Both the position numbers and the translations under genes were made by a program. From an uncultured Colwellia sp. (GTDB taxonomy: Bacteria > Pseudomonadota > Gammaproteobacteria > Enterobacterales > Alteromonadaceae), in assembly GCA_913058245.1 (NCBI GenBank), contig CAJXQJ010000007.1, forward strand, positions 106,492 through 170,491: a stretch of DNA of 64,000 nt. The letters are read 5' to 3'. The notes beneath the pieces are model-generated. The model searched no databases. It was given only the letters and a program-made list of their open reading frames with translations, and had not been told where the DNA came from. Numbering within the stretch: position 1 is the first letter of the stretch; the number at the start of each line of letters is the position of its first letter. Below, in pieces: positions 43,160 through 53,042 of this stretch.

Positions 43160-44224
43160 ATGAAAAGTAGTAAATTTAGAAAGTTAGCACTCCCCCTGTC
43201 ATTTTTCTTAGCTAATTTACCGTTATTTGTCGTTGCTAATACCCCATCAGAAATGGCTGATTTAAGCCTGCAAGAATTGTTTGCGTTATCTACTGATGAT
43301 ATGGATATGCGCACGTATGAACCATGGAAATTCAATTTTTTGTATAAACGCTCGAAACTCGACGGTTATAAGAAAGGAAGTGATAACATCAGTAACGATG
43401 AAGTGTATTTTGATGGTGAAGAGTCGAGAACGGACGAAAATTACCCAATATTACCAACAGTGATCACTCAAGAGTCATATATAGCTAACGTTAGCTATTT
43501 TCTGACTGAAGAACAAAGTATCAGTATAAGCTTGCCTTATATAGAGCAAAGTACTGATCACATTAGCTTAGTGCCAGGGTACGATGAGTTTAATATTAGC
43601 TCGAATGGTATTGGGGATATAACTGTTAATTTTACTAGCGTGATAAGAAACTGGGATAAGCAAAAATTGTCACTTTCTGTTGGAGTTTCACTGCCAACAG
43701 GCTCGATTGATGAAAAAGGTGACACGCCAAGAGCAAATGGCGACCAACAACTACCTTATACTATGCAGCTTGGCTCAGGCACTTGGGATTTACCGATTGG
43801 TTTAAGCTATGTGAACGACCAGAAGTCTTATCTGTGGGGATTCAATTTATTTGCTAAGTTCCGCACCGGAAAGAGCGATAGGGATTATCGCTTAGGCAAT
43901 CGATTTGCAGCATCTATGTGGGGAAAATGGCAATTAAGCAACACTTTTCAGCCAACTATAAAAGTGGTTTTTCAAGACTGGAGGCAAATTATTGGCAGAG
44001 ATGATGAAATAACTGCTCCTAATCCTAACTTTCCTTACCCTGCAGGTATAACGGACCCTAAAAATTACGGTGGTCAAAAAATCAACTTGGTTGTAGGTGG
44101 TGATATTCAAGTGTCTTCACAAGTTGTTTCTGTTGAAATTGGAAAGCCTGTTTATCAGAATTTAAATGGTGTGCAGAATAAAGAAGCCTTAAATTTTAGT
44201 CTTAATTGGCAAAGTAACTTTTAA
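43160..44224 (+). CDS. Outer-membrane protein of the MetA-pathway (phenol degradation) type
   Basis: This 354-residue protein starts at ATG 43160 (an earlier in-frame start at 43118 lacks a signal peptide). It has a signal peptide ending VVAN. A short LSLQELFALSTDDMD segment is followed by repeated amphipathic strands (SISISLPYIEQSTDHI, LSLSVGVSLPTGSIDEKG, YLWGFNLFAKFRTG). The terminal residue is Phe, as in beta-barrels. The fold resembles MetA-pathway outer-membrane proteins, possible channels. It is directly followed by the YfiR and YfiN-like genes, a different outer-membrane partner from the OmpA-like YfiB of Pseudomonas. Confidence 0.7.
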   Translation: MKSSKFRKLALPLSFFLANLPLFVVANTPSEMADLSLQELFALSTDDMDMRTYEPWKFNFLYKRSKLDGYKKGSDNISNDEVYFDGEESRTDENYPILPTVITQESYIANVSYFLTEEQSISISLPYIEQSTDHISLVPGYDEFNISSNGIGDITVNFTSVIRNWDKQKLSLSVGVSLPTGSIDEKGDTPRANGDQQLPYTMQLGSGTWDLPIGLSYVNDQKSYLWGFNLFAKFRTGKSDRDYRLGNRFAASMWGKWQLSNTFQPTIKVVFQDWRQIIGRDDEITAPNPNFPYPAGITDPKNYGGQKINLVVGGDIQVSSQVVSVEIGKPVYQNLNGVQNKEALNFSLNWQSNF

Positions 44225-44235
44225 GTTGTCGCCAC

Positions 44236-44832
44236 GTGATTGAATTAATTACTAAAACAAAAAAATATCACAAGCAGTGTAGAACTCTCATTGCTTGCTT
44301 GTGTTTTTTTGTTGCTGTACCGAGCGCCTATTCTTTACCTAATGTATCGAAACATCATCAAATAATGGCCGGATTGCTATTACATTTAACATCTTTTACT
44401 CAGTGGCAAAAGCAAGATAAAGACCAAGTAATCTTATGTATTTTAGGAGATGATCCGTTCAAGCAATATATAAATGACATGGTAAAGAGTCGTCCTAAAA
44501 ATCGTTTAGGGCAATTAATTGTTGTTAAGCGACCTGAAACAATGCGCAATGCTCATATTCGTACGTGTAATATTATTTATATTGATCCTGAACAAATCGA
44601 TTCGCTTTGGTCGGAATTACCAAAGCAACACAATATATTATTGGTAAGTCATGATGAAAGTTTTATTAGTCAAGGCGGTATGATTAATTTTGTACGTGAT
44701 AATAATAAAGTCAAATTAGAAGTGAATTTACCAGCAGTGTTAGCCGCTAATCTTAAATTAAGTTCTGCACTTTTAAAGCACGCTAAGGTTATTCCTGGTA
44801 CACCTCATCATTTCACGAGCGAGGAGGAATAA
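44236..44832 (+). CDS. yfiR: YfiR-family periplasmic regulator
   Basis: This 198-residue protein has a GTG start and a signal-like hydrophobic segment (LIACLCFFVAVPSAYS). The mature part follows the YfiR pattern: LLLHLTSFTQWQKQD, QVILCILGDDPFKQYI and GGMINFVRDNNKVKLEVNLP. In the Pseudomonas YfiBNR system YfiR inhibits the diguanylate cyclase YfiN from the periplasm. The next gene begins 1 nt after its stop codon. It is probably a redox- or envelope-responsive brake on that enzyme. Confidence 0.85.
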   Translation: MIELITKTKKYHKQCRTLIACLCFFVAVPSAYSLPNVSKHHQIMAGLLLHLTSFTQWQKQDKDQVILCILGDDPFKQYINDMVKSRPKNRLGQLIVVKRPETMRNAHIRTCNIIYIDPEQIDSLWSELPKQHNILLVSHDESFISQGGMINFVRDNNKVKLEVNLPAVLAANLKLSSALLKHAKVIPGTPHHFTSEEE

Positions 44833-44833
44833 A

Positions 44834-46909
44834 GTGAACAGCAATAAATTTTTTTCAATTCGCTATAAAATGATTGTGTTAATGGTTTTAGTAAGTGTGA
44901 TTGTTGTATGCGTTGCAGCGCTACTTTTTTATAATAACAATGAAACTATTTTGGAAAATTCGGTTATTGAAAGTGGTCAGCTGCAAGCGGAGATTGTGGG
45001 ATCTTCGTTAGTGTCAGCGATTATTTTTGATGATGATATTTCTGCATCGAATACTTTATCGTTATTGTCTAAAAATGAATATGTTGAATATGCCGCGGTA
45101 TATTTAGCAAACGGCAATAAATTTTCTCAATACCATCGTACTCATCAAAAGCAACACCGAAGTTCTGTGCCATATTATATTGATGAACAGCAAGCTATAT
45201 TAGCTACAACTTTGCGCCACAAAGTGGCGTTTTTAAGGGATTTACACTTAGAGAATGTTGATATTATTCGTGATAATGGCCATATTCTTGGTTATCTCTA
45301 TATTCGAACATCTCTTGAAAAGCTAAACCAACAGCGTATTTATTATCGAGATATTTTATCTTACGTTATTGTCTTTAGTATCTTTTTAGCAGTCTTGTTA
45401 TCTGCAGCAACACAAAGAATTATCACTCGACCGCTTAATTTAATGGTAGGTCACGTACGAGAATTAAGTTTAAGTAAAGATTATAAAAAGCGTTTAAATT
45501 TAACCTTAAATGATGAGCTCGGTACATTGGCTCATGGCTTTAATCATATGATTAATGTGGTTGAGGAGCGTGAAAAAGCATTGCAAAACCAAAGTAATAA
45601 CTTGCAAACCATTGTTAATGAAAGAACTGAGCAATTATATCAAAAGGCTCATTTTGACTCATTAACACACTTACCTAATCGTTATTTATTATCTGACCGC
45701 CTAGAGCATGCGATATATGGTGCAAAAAGAAAACAAGATGGCTTAGCAGTGTTATTCATGGATCTAGATAGATTTAAAATTATCAACGATAGCTTAGGAC
45801 ATGATGTTGGTGATGAATTGTTAAAGGCGGTTGCTAAACGCTTGCAAACAATAGGTCGAGATATTGATACAGTTGCTCGTTTAGGTGGTGATGAATTTAT
45901 TTATCTCGCTGAGAATATTTCTAAGCCAGAAGGGGCTGGTAGAATTGCTCAGAAAATTCACCAAGCATTTGAAGCACCATTTATTCTTCATCAACATGTA
46001 TTGCATGTGTCAGCGAGTATTGGCATTAGTATTTATCCTAGTGACGGTGTGGAAAGTAGCCAGTTATTGAAAAATGCTGATGTGTCTATGTATGAAGCCA
46101 AATCACAAGGACCTGGACATTACAGCTTTTATCACCATGATATGGATGCAACTATTCATCAACGCTTAAACATTGAAAACCATTTGAGAAAGGCTGTTGA
46201 GCAAAAAGAGCTTTATTTGGTTTATCAGCCACAAGTTAATATAGACACTGGTGAAATAGAAAAAGTAGAAGCTTTACTACGATGGAATAATCATGAGCTT
46301 GGTAATGTTTCACCGGCTCAATTTATCCCGGTAGCAGAAGAAATTGGGATTATAAACCAGTTGGGCAAATGGGTGATTCATGAAGTTTGTCGACAGAAAA
46401 AAGCATGGGGCACGCAAGATATTCGAGTTGCTATAAATATTTCGTCAAGTCAGTTACTTGATGTTGATTTACTTGCCTATATAGAAGACATATCTCAATT
46501 TTATGGTATGGAACTAAAATATTTAGAGTTAGAAATTACTGAAGAAGTATTCTTAGAGTACTCGAAACACACTATTAACGTATTAACTGAGCTGCAAAAA
46601 TTAGGTATCAAGATAGCGATTGATGACTTTGGTACTGGTTATTCTTCGTTGCGTTATTTGAAAGAGTTGCCAGTTGATACTTTAAAACTTGATGGCATGT
46701 TTGTGATGGACTTAGCAGAAAACAGTGCCAGTAAAGGGATTGTTTCATCAACGATAATTTTAGCACACAGTTTAAACATGAAAATTGTTGCAGAATGCGT
46801 TGAAACCAAAGAGCAATTGGCATTTTTAAAGCAACAAAATTGTGATTATGCGCAAGGCTTTCACTTATATAAACCTTTGTCTGCAGATGCAATGTTAGAG
46901 TTTTTATAG
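44834..46909 (+). CDS. Membrane GGDEF/EAL protein with CHASE8-HAMP (YfiN-like)
   Basis: This 691-residue protein has a GTG start after GAGGAGG. The first membrane segment (MIVLMVLVSVIVVCVAALLF) and the second (LSYVIVFSIFLAVLLSAATQ) enclose a CHASE8-like periplasmic domain. HAMP follows (LNLMVGHVRELSLSKDYK). GGDEF is intact (ARLGGDEFIYL, about residue 350) and so is EAL (KVEALLRWNNHELG, DDFGTGYSSLRYLKELPVD). It has both cyclase and phosphodiesterase domains. The periplasmic domain is the expected YfiR-binding part. It is the third gene of the outer-membrane protein - YfiR - YfiN unit, ended by the hairpin at 46926. Confidence 0.9.
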   Translation: MNSNKFFSIRYKMIVLMVLVSVIVVCVAALLFYNNNETILENSVIESGQLQAEIVGSSLVSAIIFDDDISASNTLSLLSKNEYVEYAAVYLANGNKFSQYHRTHQKQHRSSVPYYIDEQQAILATTLRHKVAFLRDLHLENVDIIRDNGHILGYLYIRTSLEKLNQQRIYYRDILSYVIVFSIFLAVLLSAATQRIITRPLNLMVGHVRELSLSKDYKKRLNLTLNDELGTLAHGFNHMINVVEEREKALQNQSNNLQTIVNERTEQLYQKAHFDSLTHLPNRYLLSDRLEHAIYGAKRKQDGLAVLFMDLDRFKIINDSLGHDVGDELLKAVAKRLQTIGRDIDTVARLGGDEFIYLAENISKPEGAGRIAQKIHQAFEAPFILHQHVLHVSASIGISIYPSDGVESSQLLKNADVSMYEAKSQGPGHYSFYHHDMDATIHQRLNIENHLRKAVEQKELYLVYQPQVNIDTGEIEKVEALLRWNNHELGNVSPAQFIPVAEEIGIINQLGKWVIHEVCRQKKAWGTQDIRVAINISSSQLLDVDLLAYIEDISQFYGMELKYLELEITEEVFLEYSKHTINVLTELQKLGIKIAIDDFGTGYSSLRYLKELPVDTLKLDGMFVMDLAENSASKGIVSSTIILAHSLNMKIVAECVETKEQLAFLKQQNCDYAQGFHLYKPLSADAMLEFL

Positions 46910-46925
46910 CAACTTTATAATGAGC

Positions 46926-46955
46926 AGGGGAACAAGTATTCTTACTTATTCCCCT
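46926..46955. terminator. Bidirectional terminator between convergent genes
   Basis: AGGGGAACAAGTA (46926-46938) pairs with TACTTATTCCCCT (46943-46955) around a TTCT loop, with one mismatch. It lies between the YfiN-like gene and the S9 peptidase gene, which converge. Confidence 0.8.
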
Positions 46956-46961
46956 ATGATT

Positions 46962-48899
46962 TTATTCTGTGTTATTTAGTAAGTTTTTTTCTAAAAACTC
47001 TTCAAACGACGTCAGCGTTTTTATCCTATTCTGCTCTATTTCTAAATGATGATTACCATTTTTCAATTCAACGTACTCAACGTTCTTATCGTAATCTTGC
47101 AATTCATCACGCATCATTTGGCTGTGTTTGATATCAACAATACGATCTTTATCTCCGTGAATAAGTAATACTGGAATATTTACCTGTTTAGCAAAATTAA
47201 CCGGTGATTGTTGTTCTAACTTGTCATAATCATCACCTATTTGCTTTTTCACAACTTGATAGTTAGTAAACCTTCTCGACTTTTTAACAAGATACTCAAG
47301 ATCAGATACGCCGGCGAAACTGCCCGCGCAACGAAATATTTCTTGTTGTTTTACCGCTGCCATTAATGCAGCGTATCCACCATAACTTGCACCGATAATA
47401 CAAACATTGTCAGTACTAATATCGTAATTTGTTGTTAACCAAGTTGCTGCGTCAGCGAGGTCGTTTTGCATGGCACCTCCCCAACTTTGAATAGCAGCCA
47501 TCTCAAATTTAAAGCCATATCCTGAGGAGCCACGAAAATTTGGCTCTAGTATGGTGTAGCCACGGCTTGCAAAAAATTCGGTAAACCAGTCAAAACCACC
47601 ATAATTTCTTGCCATTGGTCCGCCGTGAGGAATGACTAACGCCTTTTTGTGTTGAGGTGCATTTTCGTGTGGTAGGGTAACATAGGCTTCTATCGTGGTT
47701 TTATCCCGCGCCTGATAGCTAACCTTTTCTTTACCTGAGAGCTTTCTCTTGGTCAGCAAAGGGTATTGCTCTAATACAAAACTTAATGAGCCAGCTTTGC
47801 GATCACCTAAGAAATAGGCACCAGGTGTTGTTGGGTTACTTGAGAATAGAATGTATCTTTGCTCGTCAGCGCTAAAACTGGAAATGTTATTGTAAGCCTC
47901 TGGAATTGCCTTATCTATTGCTTTTTGAAATTGCGCATATTCATCGGCAAAGTAAATTTTCGCATTATTAGCTTCGCCATGATAAACGCCAATTACGTCA
48001 TTACTTTTTTTCGAGTAAATAAGCGAGCCTTCAATATCATAGTTTTCATCGGCATAAACTAATTCTCGTGGTAAGTCTTTTTTACTCACGTCAACTTTAA
48101 AAATAGCGTAGCGGCCATTATGATCAGCTCGAATATAGAGTTCATTCGGGTTTAAGCCGAATCCAAGCGGTGAGATATCAGGAGCATCGAAGATTTCATA
48201 TTCCCAAATATTACGCCACTTTTCAGTTTTTAAATCGTATAAGCGGTAGAATATTTTTGTTTCGTCACGGCCAAAACCTAAGCGTAGTCGATGTTGTCGG
48301 TCTGTCATCCAGTCATAAATGTTACTTTTACCACGATATTCCAAATGTCTGATACGTTCACTTTCTAAGTTAATTTTATAAACATCAGGTTGATTAGCGA
48401 CTTTTAAGTCGATGGCCATCAAAATGTGATTCGGCTCATCAGGCAATATATCGATAATGTTGTTTTGAAATTGTGCAAAGCGTTCTTTGCTTTTAGGTTT
48501 TATCACAGAAACAGCTGAGTCGCTGCCATCAGCTTTTACTTTTAATAATCTTGTTTCTGTATATTTATTGCCATAGCGTGAAACTGGATAATCAGCACTT
48601 ATCAGCAATGTTTCGTTATTCGCCCAGAGGAACCAGCCAAGTTTAAATTTTTGGTTATCAGTTCCAACGATGTACTGGGTTTTTGATTTTACTAAATTGG
48701 TAGTGCCAATGTATGTGCTACCTTTAATAATACGAATAAAGGCAATTTGATTGCCGTCTGGTGATAGCTTAACTTGGCTAACTTCGGGTAAGTTACCAAA
48801 AGCTTGAACAGGTAGTTGCTCAGTCACTGCTGTTGTGTAGCTGGCGAATAAAAGTGTAAATAATAGACTGGTAATTATAAGGGGGTTGAAACGGCTCAT
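46962..48899 (-). CDS. S9-family prolyl oligopeptidase-type peptidase
   Basis: This 645-residue exported peptidase has a signal peptide (residues 1-24, MSRFNPLIITSLLFTLLFAS). An N-terminal beta-propeller-like part is followed by an alpha/beta-hydrolase domain. It shows the catalytic serine motif IIGASYGGYAALMAA, the acid HGDKDRIVD and the histidine near LKNGNHHLEI. GSSGYGFKF forms part of the oxyanion region. It likely hydrolyses peptides in the periplasm. Confidence 0.9.
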   Translation of the reverse strand: MSRFNPLIITSLLFTLLFASYTTAVTEQLPVQAFGNLPEVSQVKLSPDGNQIAFIRIIKGSTYIGTTNLVKSKTQYIVGTDNQKFKLGWFLWANNETLLISADYPVSRYGNKYTETRLLKVKADGSDSAVSVIKPKSKERFAQFQNNIIDILPDEPNHILMAIDLKVANQPDVYKINLESERIRHLEYRGKSNIYDWMTDRQHRLRLGFGRDETKIFYRLYDLKTEKWRNIWEYEIFDAPDISPLGFGLNPNELYIRADHNGRYAIFKVDVSKKDLPRELVYADENYDIEGSLIYSKKSNDVIGVYHGEANNAKIYFADEYAQFQKAIDKAIPEAYNNISSFSADEQRYILFSSNPTTPGAYFLGDRKAGSLSFVLEQYPLLTKRKLSGKEKVSYQARDKTTIEAYVTLPHENAPQHKKALVIPHGGPMARNYGGFDWFTEFFASRGYTILEPNFRGSSGYGFKFEMAAIQSWGGAMQNDLADAATWLTTNYDISTDNVCIIGASYGGYAALMAAVKQQEIFRCAGSFAGVSDLEYLVKKSRRFTNYQVVKKQIGDDYDKLEQQSPVNFAKQVNIPVLLIHGDKDRIVDIKHSQMMRDELQDYDKNVEYVELKNGNHHLEIEQNRIKTLTSFEEFLEKNLLNNTE

Positions 48900-49118
48900 C
48901 CTTGCCTCGTATTGATTATGATATTAATAAATAAAAGCTTATGTTAGCGCTATTTATTGCTAAGTAAATGATTTTCATCGTATCGAGCTGAGAAAACCTC
49001 TATCTTAGATGTTGGTTGTGAATACTTGTAATGTAAAGATGCGTAAAGTGCTGAACTTATTTTGTAATTATTGACTCTATAGAGTTATTACTACATTAGA
49101 TGATAGTTGGAATTATTT

Positions 49119-49220
49119 ATGCGTCATGACACTGAAATTACTACCGTAAAACCAATACAGCAGCAATTACATTTTTTTAGTGTGTTGTTGTTATTTATTA
49201 TCATGGCACTGGTGGCGTAA
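49119..49220 (+). CDS. Candidate 33-residue membrane miniprotein
   Basis: The ATG at 49119 opens 33 codons ending TAA at 49220. The peptide begins MRHDTEITTVKPIQQQ and then has a single hydrophobic helix (VLLLFIIMALVA). The upstream ribosome site is weak. It lies alone in the 600-bp gap between the peptidase and alkaline phosphatase genes, which otherwise holds only the Pho-like repeats at 49382. It could be a real small membrane protein or chance. Confidence 0.35.
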   Translation: MRHDTEITTVKPIQQQLHFFSVLLLFIIMALVA

Positions 49221-49381
49221 CGACGACGAACGCACTTCGCGGATTCAAGTTGTTTTTCTACGATAGCTTAATCTGGTAATGCCATAATATTTAATTTTTT
49301 GTGTACACCTTAATGTTTTACTGGTTATTTATATTTTTTACTAATGCTCTGTAATGTCTTTGTTATAAAGCTTTCATTTTC

Positions 49382-49410
49382 CCGTCATGTTTCTTTTATC
49401 TTACTGTCAC
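49382..49410 (+). promoter_or_regulatory. Candidate Pho box upstream of the alkaline phosphatases
   Basis: CCGTCAT (49382-49388), CTTTTAT (49393-49399) and CTGTCAC (49404-49410) are 7-mers repeated at an exact 11-bp period, matching the PhoB direct-repeat pattern CTGTCAT-N4. The two outer ones match at 6 of 7, and the middle one is weaker. They lie 88 bp before the first alkaline phosphatase start, so phosphate starvation control is likely. Confidence 0.6.
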
Positions 49411-49497
49411 TTTAACTGACTAGTCTGCTGGTGGTGCTGATGCCTTTGCGTTAGCAAATACATTCATTTAATTAAAAATAACACCAAAGGAAGCATT

Positions 49498-51081
49498 ATG
49501 AACTCGAAATGGGTTTCACTTTCAGCTTTGTCATCATTTTTGCTCTCCAGCGTTGCTGTCGCTGGCGTTTTGCCAAATGTACAAAAAGAGAATTCGTGGT
49601 TTGTTGATGGTGAGCAAGCAATTACTGCGAAAAAGTCACTGGTTACACGCAATAAAGCCAAAAATGTCATCCTATTTGTTGGCGATGGTATGGGAATATC
49701 TACCTTAACAGCAGCACGCATCCTTGATGGTCAAACACAGGGCAAGTCTGGTGAAGAAGGTTATTTAAGCTTTGAGGAATTTCCTTATTCTGCACAAGTC
49801 AAAACCTATAATGTTGATGCGCAAACTCCAGATTCAGCCGGCACTATGACCGCTATGATTTCAGGGGTTAAAACGGATGTTGGCGTTATTGGTGTTGATG
49901 AAGATATAGCTCGCGGTGATTGTACAACGGTTGCTGGTAATGAACTGGTTACAGCAATTGAAGCTGCGGAAATAAAAGGTTTGTCAACAGGGATTATTTC
50001 AACTGCACGAATAACCCATGCAACGCCAGCTGCAGCCTATGCTAAATCTGCTGACAGAAACTGGGAAGATATATCTGATATGCCAGAAAATGCAGTTACC
50101 GCTGGTTGTGTTGATATTGCCAGTCAACTTGTACATTTTGAAAAGAATTTAGAACAGCGTTTTCCTGGAGTTGATGTTGACGGCATTGAAGTGACTTTTG
50201 GTGGCGGCCGTCGTCATTTCTTGCCTAAAGATGTAAGTTTTAATACTGCCGATGCAGCAAGTGAAATTGAAGGTGATCGCACAGACGGTGTTGATTTAAC
50301 CGCAAAATGGCAAGAGCAATACGAAAATGGCCAATATGTTATCGATCAAGCAGGTTTTGATGCTATCGATGCCAGTTCAACTGAACGAGTTTTTGGTTTA
50401 TTTAATGAATCACATATGCAGTATGAGGCTGACCGTGAAAATGATATAGCGGGCGAACCGTCATTAACTGAGCTAACCAGTAAAGCGATCGATATTCTAG
50501 ATAATAACGAAAAAGGCTTTTTATTAGTTGTCGAGTCCGGCCGTATTGATCACGGGCATCATGCTGGTTCTGCTTACAATGCGCTAACCGATACTATTGA
50601 ATTTGCTAAAGCCGTAAAAGCGGCTGTGGCAAATACTAACCCGGAAGAAACATTGATTTTGGTGACGGCAGATCACAGCCATGTATTTACCATTGCTGGC
50701 TACCCTAAACGTGGTAATCCAATTTTAGGAAAAGTGGTTAACGTTGGTGACACTGAGCCGACACTGGCTGCTGATGGTTTGCCATACACCACTGTGGGCT
50801 ATACCAATGGTCGAGGCTTTAGAAACCTTGCCAATGAAACGAATGCTGATGCAACTTATGGTGAAGAGTCAGTTGCAGGCAGACAAGACCTAACTATTGT
50901 TGATACCACTGCAACCGGATTTCACCAAGAAGCGACAGTGCCATTAAGTTCAGAAACGCATGCCGGTGAAGATATTAGCTTACATGCAACAGGCCCAGGA
51001 GCACACTTAGCTCAAGGTGTTATTGAGCAAAGTGTGGTCTTTCATATTATTAATCAGTCTCTTGGCTTAATAGCCAATTAA
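49498..51081 (+). CDS. Alkaline phosphatase, exported
   Basis: This 527-residue protein has a signal peptide (residues 1-23, ending VAVAG). Metal-binding and catalytic motifs follow PhoA: ILFVGDGMGISTLTAARI, TPDSAGTMTAM with the nucleophile Ser, GRIDHGHHAGSA and TADHSHVFT. It hydrolyses phosphomonoesters in the periplasm or medium. A second paralogue follows after 25 bp, and Pho-like repeats lie upstream. Confidence 0.95.
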   Translation: MNSKWVSLSALSSFLLSSVAVAGVLPNVQKENSWFVDGEQAITAKKSLVTRNKAKNVILFVGDGMGISTLTAARILDGQTQGKSGEEGYLSFEEFPYSAQVKTYNVDAQTPDSAGTMTAMISGVKTDVGVIGVDEDIARGDCTTVAGNELVTAIEAAEIKGLSTGIISTARITHATPAAAYAKSADRNWEDISDMPENAVTAGCVDIASQLVHFEKNLEQRFPGVDVDGIEVTFGGGRRHFLPKDVSFNTADAASEIEGDRTDGVDLTAKWQEQYENGQYVIDQAGFDAIDASSTERVFGLFNESHMQYEADRENDIAGEPSLTELTSKAIDILDNNEKGFLLVVESGRIDHGHHAGSAYNALTDTIEFAKAVKAAVANTNPEETLILVTADHSHVFTIAGYPKRGNPILGKVVNVGDTEPTLAADGLPYTTVGYTNGRGFRNLANETNADATYGEESVAGRQDLTIVDTTATGFHQEATVPLSSETHAGEDISLHATGPGAHLAQGVIEQSVVFHIINQSLGLIAN

Positions 51082-51106
51082 TCTTGTCACTTTCTAGGAA
51101 TTAACA

Positions 51107-52930
51107 ATGAAAACTTTAAAAATTTTATCCTTGTCGGTATTGGCAGCATTAGCTGGTTGTGATGGTGATGATGGCAAGAATGGTAGTAATGGCACAAATG
51201 GCGTAAACGGTTTAAATAGTTTGATTAATCAAACCGTGTTAGCCGTTGGTCATGAACAATGCTTAAATGGCGGCATCCAAGTAGATTCAGGTATTGATGA
51301 TAACAATTCAGGAATACTTGATAGTGGCGAAATTGATGCAACTGAATACGTTTGTTCGGCGGCGGTTACGCAAGTGCAAGGCTCTGCTTTAGATGCAACA
51401 ACTAATAATGCTTGGTATGAGCAAGGACAACAAGTTTTAGCGCAAGCAAAAGTAAACCTTCAGAAAGTCAGTAACACTCAGGGTAAGGCGAAAAATGTTA
51501 TTTTATTTGTTGGTGACGGTATGGGTCTATCGACCGTAACTGCAGCTAGAATTCTTGCTGGTCAGCAGTTAGGTAAATTGGGTGAGGAACACCAATTAAG
51601 TTTTGATAAATTTCCTTTCTCTGGTTTTGCTAAAACATATAATGTTGATGCGCAAACACCTGATTCTGCAGGAACCATGACGGCGATGATGTCTGGTGTG
51701 AAAACTGATGTTGGTGTTATTGGTGTTACACAAGCCATCGAGCGTGGTGACTGTAGTACTGTTTCAGGCAACGAGCTAGTTACGGCACTTGAATTAGCGG
51801 AAATAGCGGGTAAATCAACTGGAGTTATCTCTACAGCAAGAATTACTCATGCAACACCAGCTGCTACTTATGCTAAATCGGCGGATCGTAATTGGGAAGA
51901 TATTTCAGATATGCCTAGCGATGCGGTAGCCAATGGCTGTGTTGATATAGCGTCGCAATTGATCAGTTTTGAAAGTGACTTAGAGAGTCGTTATAGCGGA
52001 TTGGATGTTGATGGTATTGAAGTGGTGTTTGGCGGTGGTCGTCGTCATTTTCTACCAAAAGATGCGGCTTATAATACCGCAGATGCAGTAAGTACAGTTG
52101 AAGGTGATCGTACCGATGGCCGAGACTTAACGGCCGAGTGGAAAGCGCAATACCCTGCTGGTAATTATGTTATTGATCAAGCAGGGTTTGACGCAATTGA
52201 TGCTGATGCCACTGAGCGAGTATTTGGTTTATTTAATGAATCGCATATGCAATATGAAGCCGATCGCGAAAATGACATGCTAGGAGAGCCGTCATTGAGT
52301 GAAATGACCAGCAAAGCAATTGATGTACTCGATAACAATGAAGAAGGTTTTTTCTTGATGGTAGAAGCTGGTCGTATTGACCACGGACATCATGCTGGCA
52401 GTGCGCATGGCGCATTAACTGACGCGATAGCTTTTGCTGATGCTGTGCAGGCAGCAGTAAATTCAACTAACCCAGAAGATACGCTAATTATAGTAACAGC
52501 GGATCATAGTCATGTCTTTACTATGGCTGGTTATCCTAAACGTGGTAATCCAATTTTGGGTAAAGTCGTCAGTGTTGGCAGCACTGAGCCAAGTTTAGCG
52601 AGTGATGGTATGCCTTACACCACACTAGGTTATACCAATGGCAAAGGTTTCCGTGATTTGGGGACTGAAACCAATGCTGATGAAAGCTATAACGGTGGTG
52701 CTGTTACGGGACGCGTAGATTTAACCAGCGTTGATACTACTACGGCAGGTTTTCATCAAGAGGCTTTAGTACCAAGAAGCTCTGAAACTCACGCAGGTGA
52801 AGATGTTGGTATTCATGCCATAGGGCCTGGCTCTCATTTAATCACAGGCACTAATGAACAAAGCATTATATTCCATGTAATGAATTATGGTGCTGACCTC
52901 GTTAGTCTTGCAGAAACAGCACTAGAGTAG
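51107..52930 (+). CDS. Alkaline phosphatase, lipoprotein form
   Basis: This 607-residue protein closely resembles the upstream phosphatase over its last 480 residues, with the same motifs (LFVGDGMGLSTVTAAR, TPDSAGTMTAMMSG, GRIDHGHHAGSA). The N-terminus differs: a lipobox LAALAGC followed by Asp at +2, which in E. coli-type Lol sorting favours inner-membrane retention. A short collagen-like G-x-x run (DGKNGSNGTNGVNG) follows, then a DUF7151-like Asp-rich repeat (GIDDNNSGILDSGEI). The enzyme is thus tethered, whereas the neighbour is free. It probably arose by tandem duplication with a new N-terminus. Confidence 0.9.
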   Translation: MKTLKILSLSVLAALAGCDGDDGKNGSNGTNGVNGLNSLINQTVLAVGHEQCLNGGIQVDSGIDDNNSGILDSGEIDATEYVCSAAVTQVQGSALDATTNNAWYEQGQQVLAQAKVNLQKVSNTQGKAKNVILFVGDGMGLSTVTAARILAGQQLGKLGEEHQLSFDKFPFSGFAKTYNVDAQTPDSAGTMTAMMSGVKTDVGVIGVTQAIERGDCSTVSGNELVTALELAEIAGKSTGVISTARITHATPAATYAKSADRNWEDISDMPSDAVANGCVDIASQLISFESDLESRYSGLDVDGIEVVFGGGRRHFLPKDAAYNTADAVSTVEGDRTDGRDLTAEWKAQYPAGNYVIDQAGFDAIDADATERVFGLFNESHMQYEADRENDMLGEPSLSEMTSKAIDVLDNNEEGFFLMVEAGRIDHGHHAGSAHGALTDAIAFADAVQAAVNSTNPEDTLIIVTADHSHVFTMAGYPKRGNPILGKVVSVGSTEPSLASDGMPYTTLGYTNGKGFRDLGTETNADESYNGGAVTGRVDLTSVDTTTAGFHQEALVPRSSETHAGEDVGIHAIGPGSHLITGTNEQSIIFHVMNYGADLVSLAETALE

Positions 52931-53042
52931 TGTGCTAGTAGTGAAATGTCGCAATAATAATTGCGACATTTATATTTGTGAAAATTATGACATCGCGTTT
53001 GATGTTGCAATATTAACGAGAACAATGGTTAGGTTAGTAATT

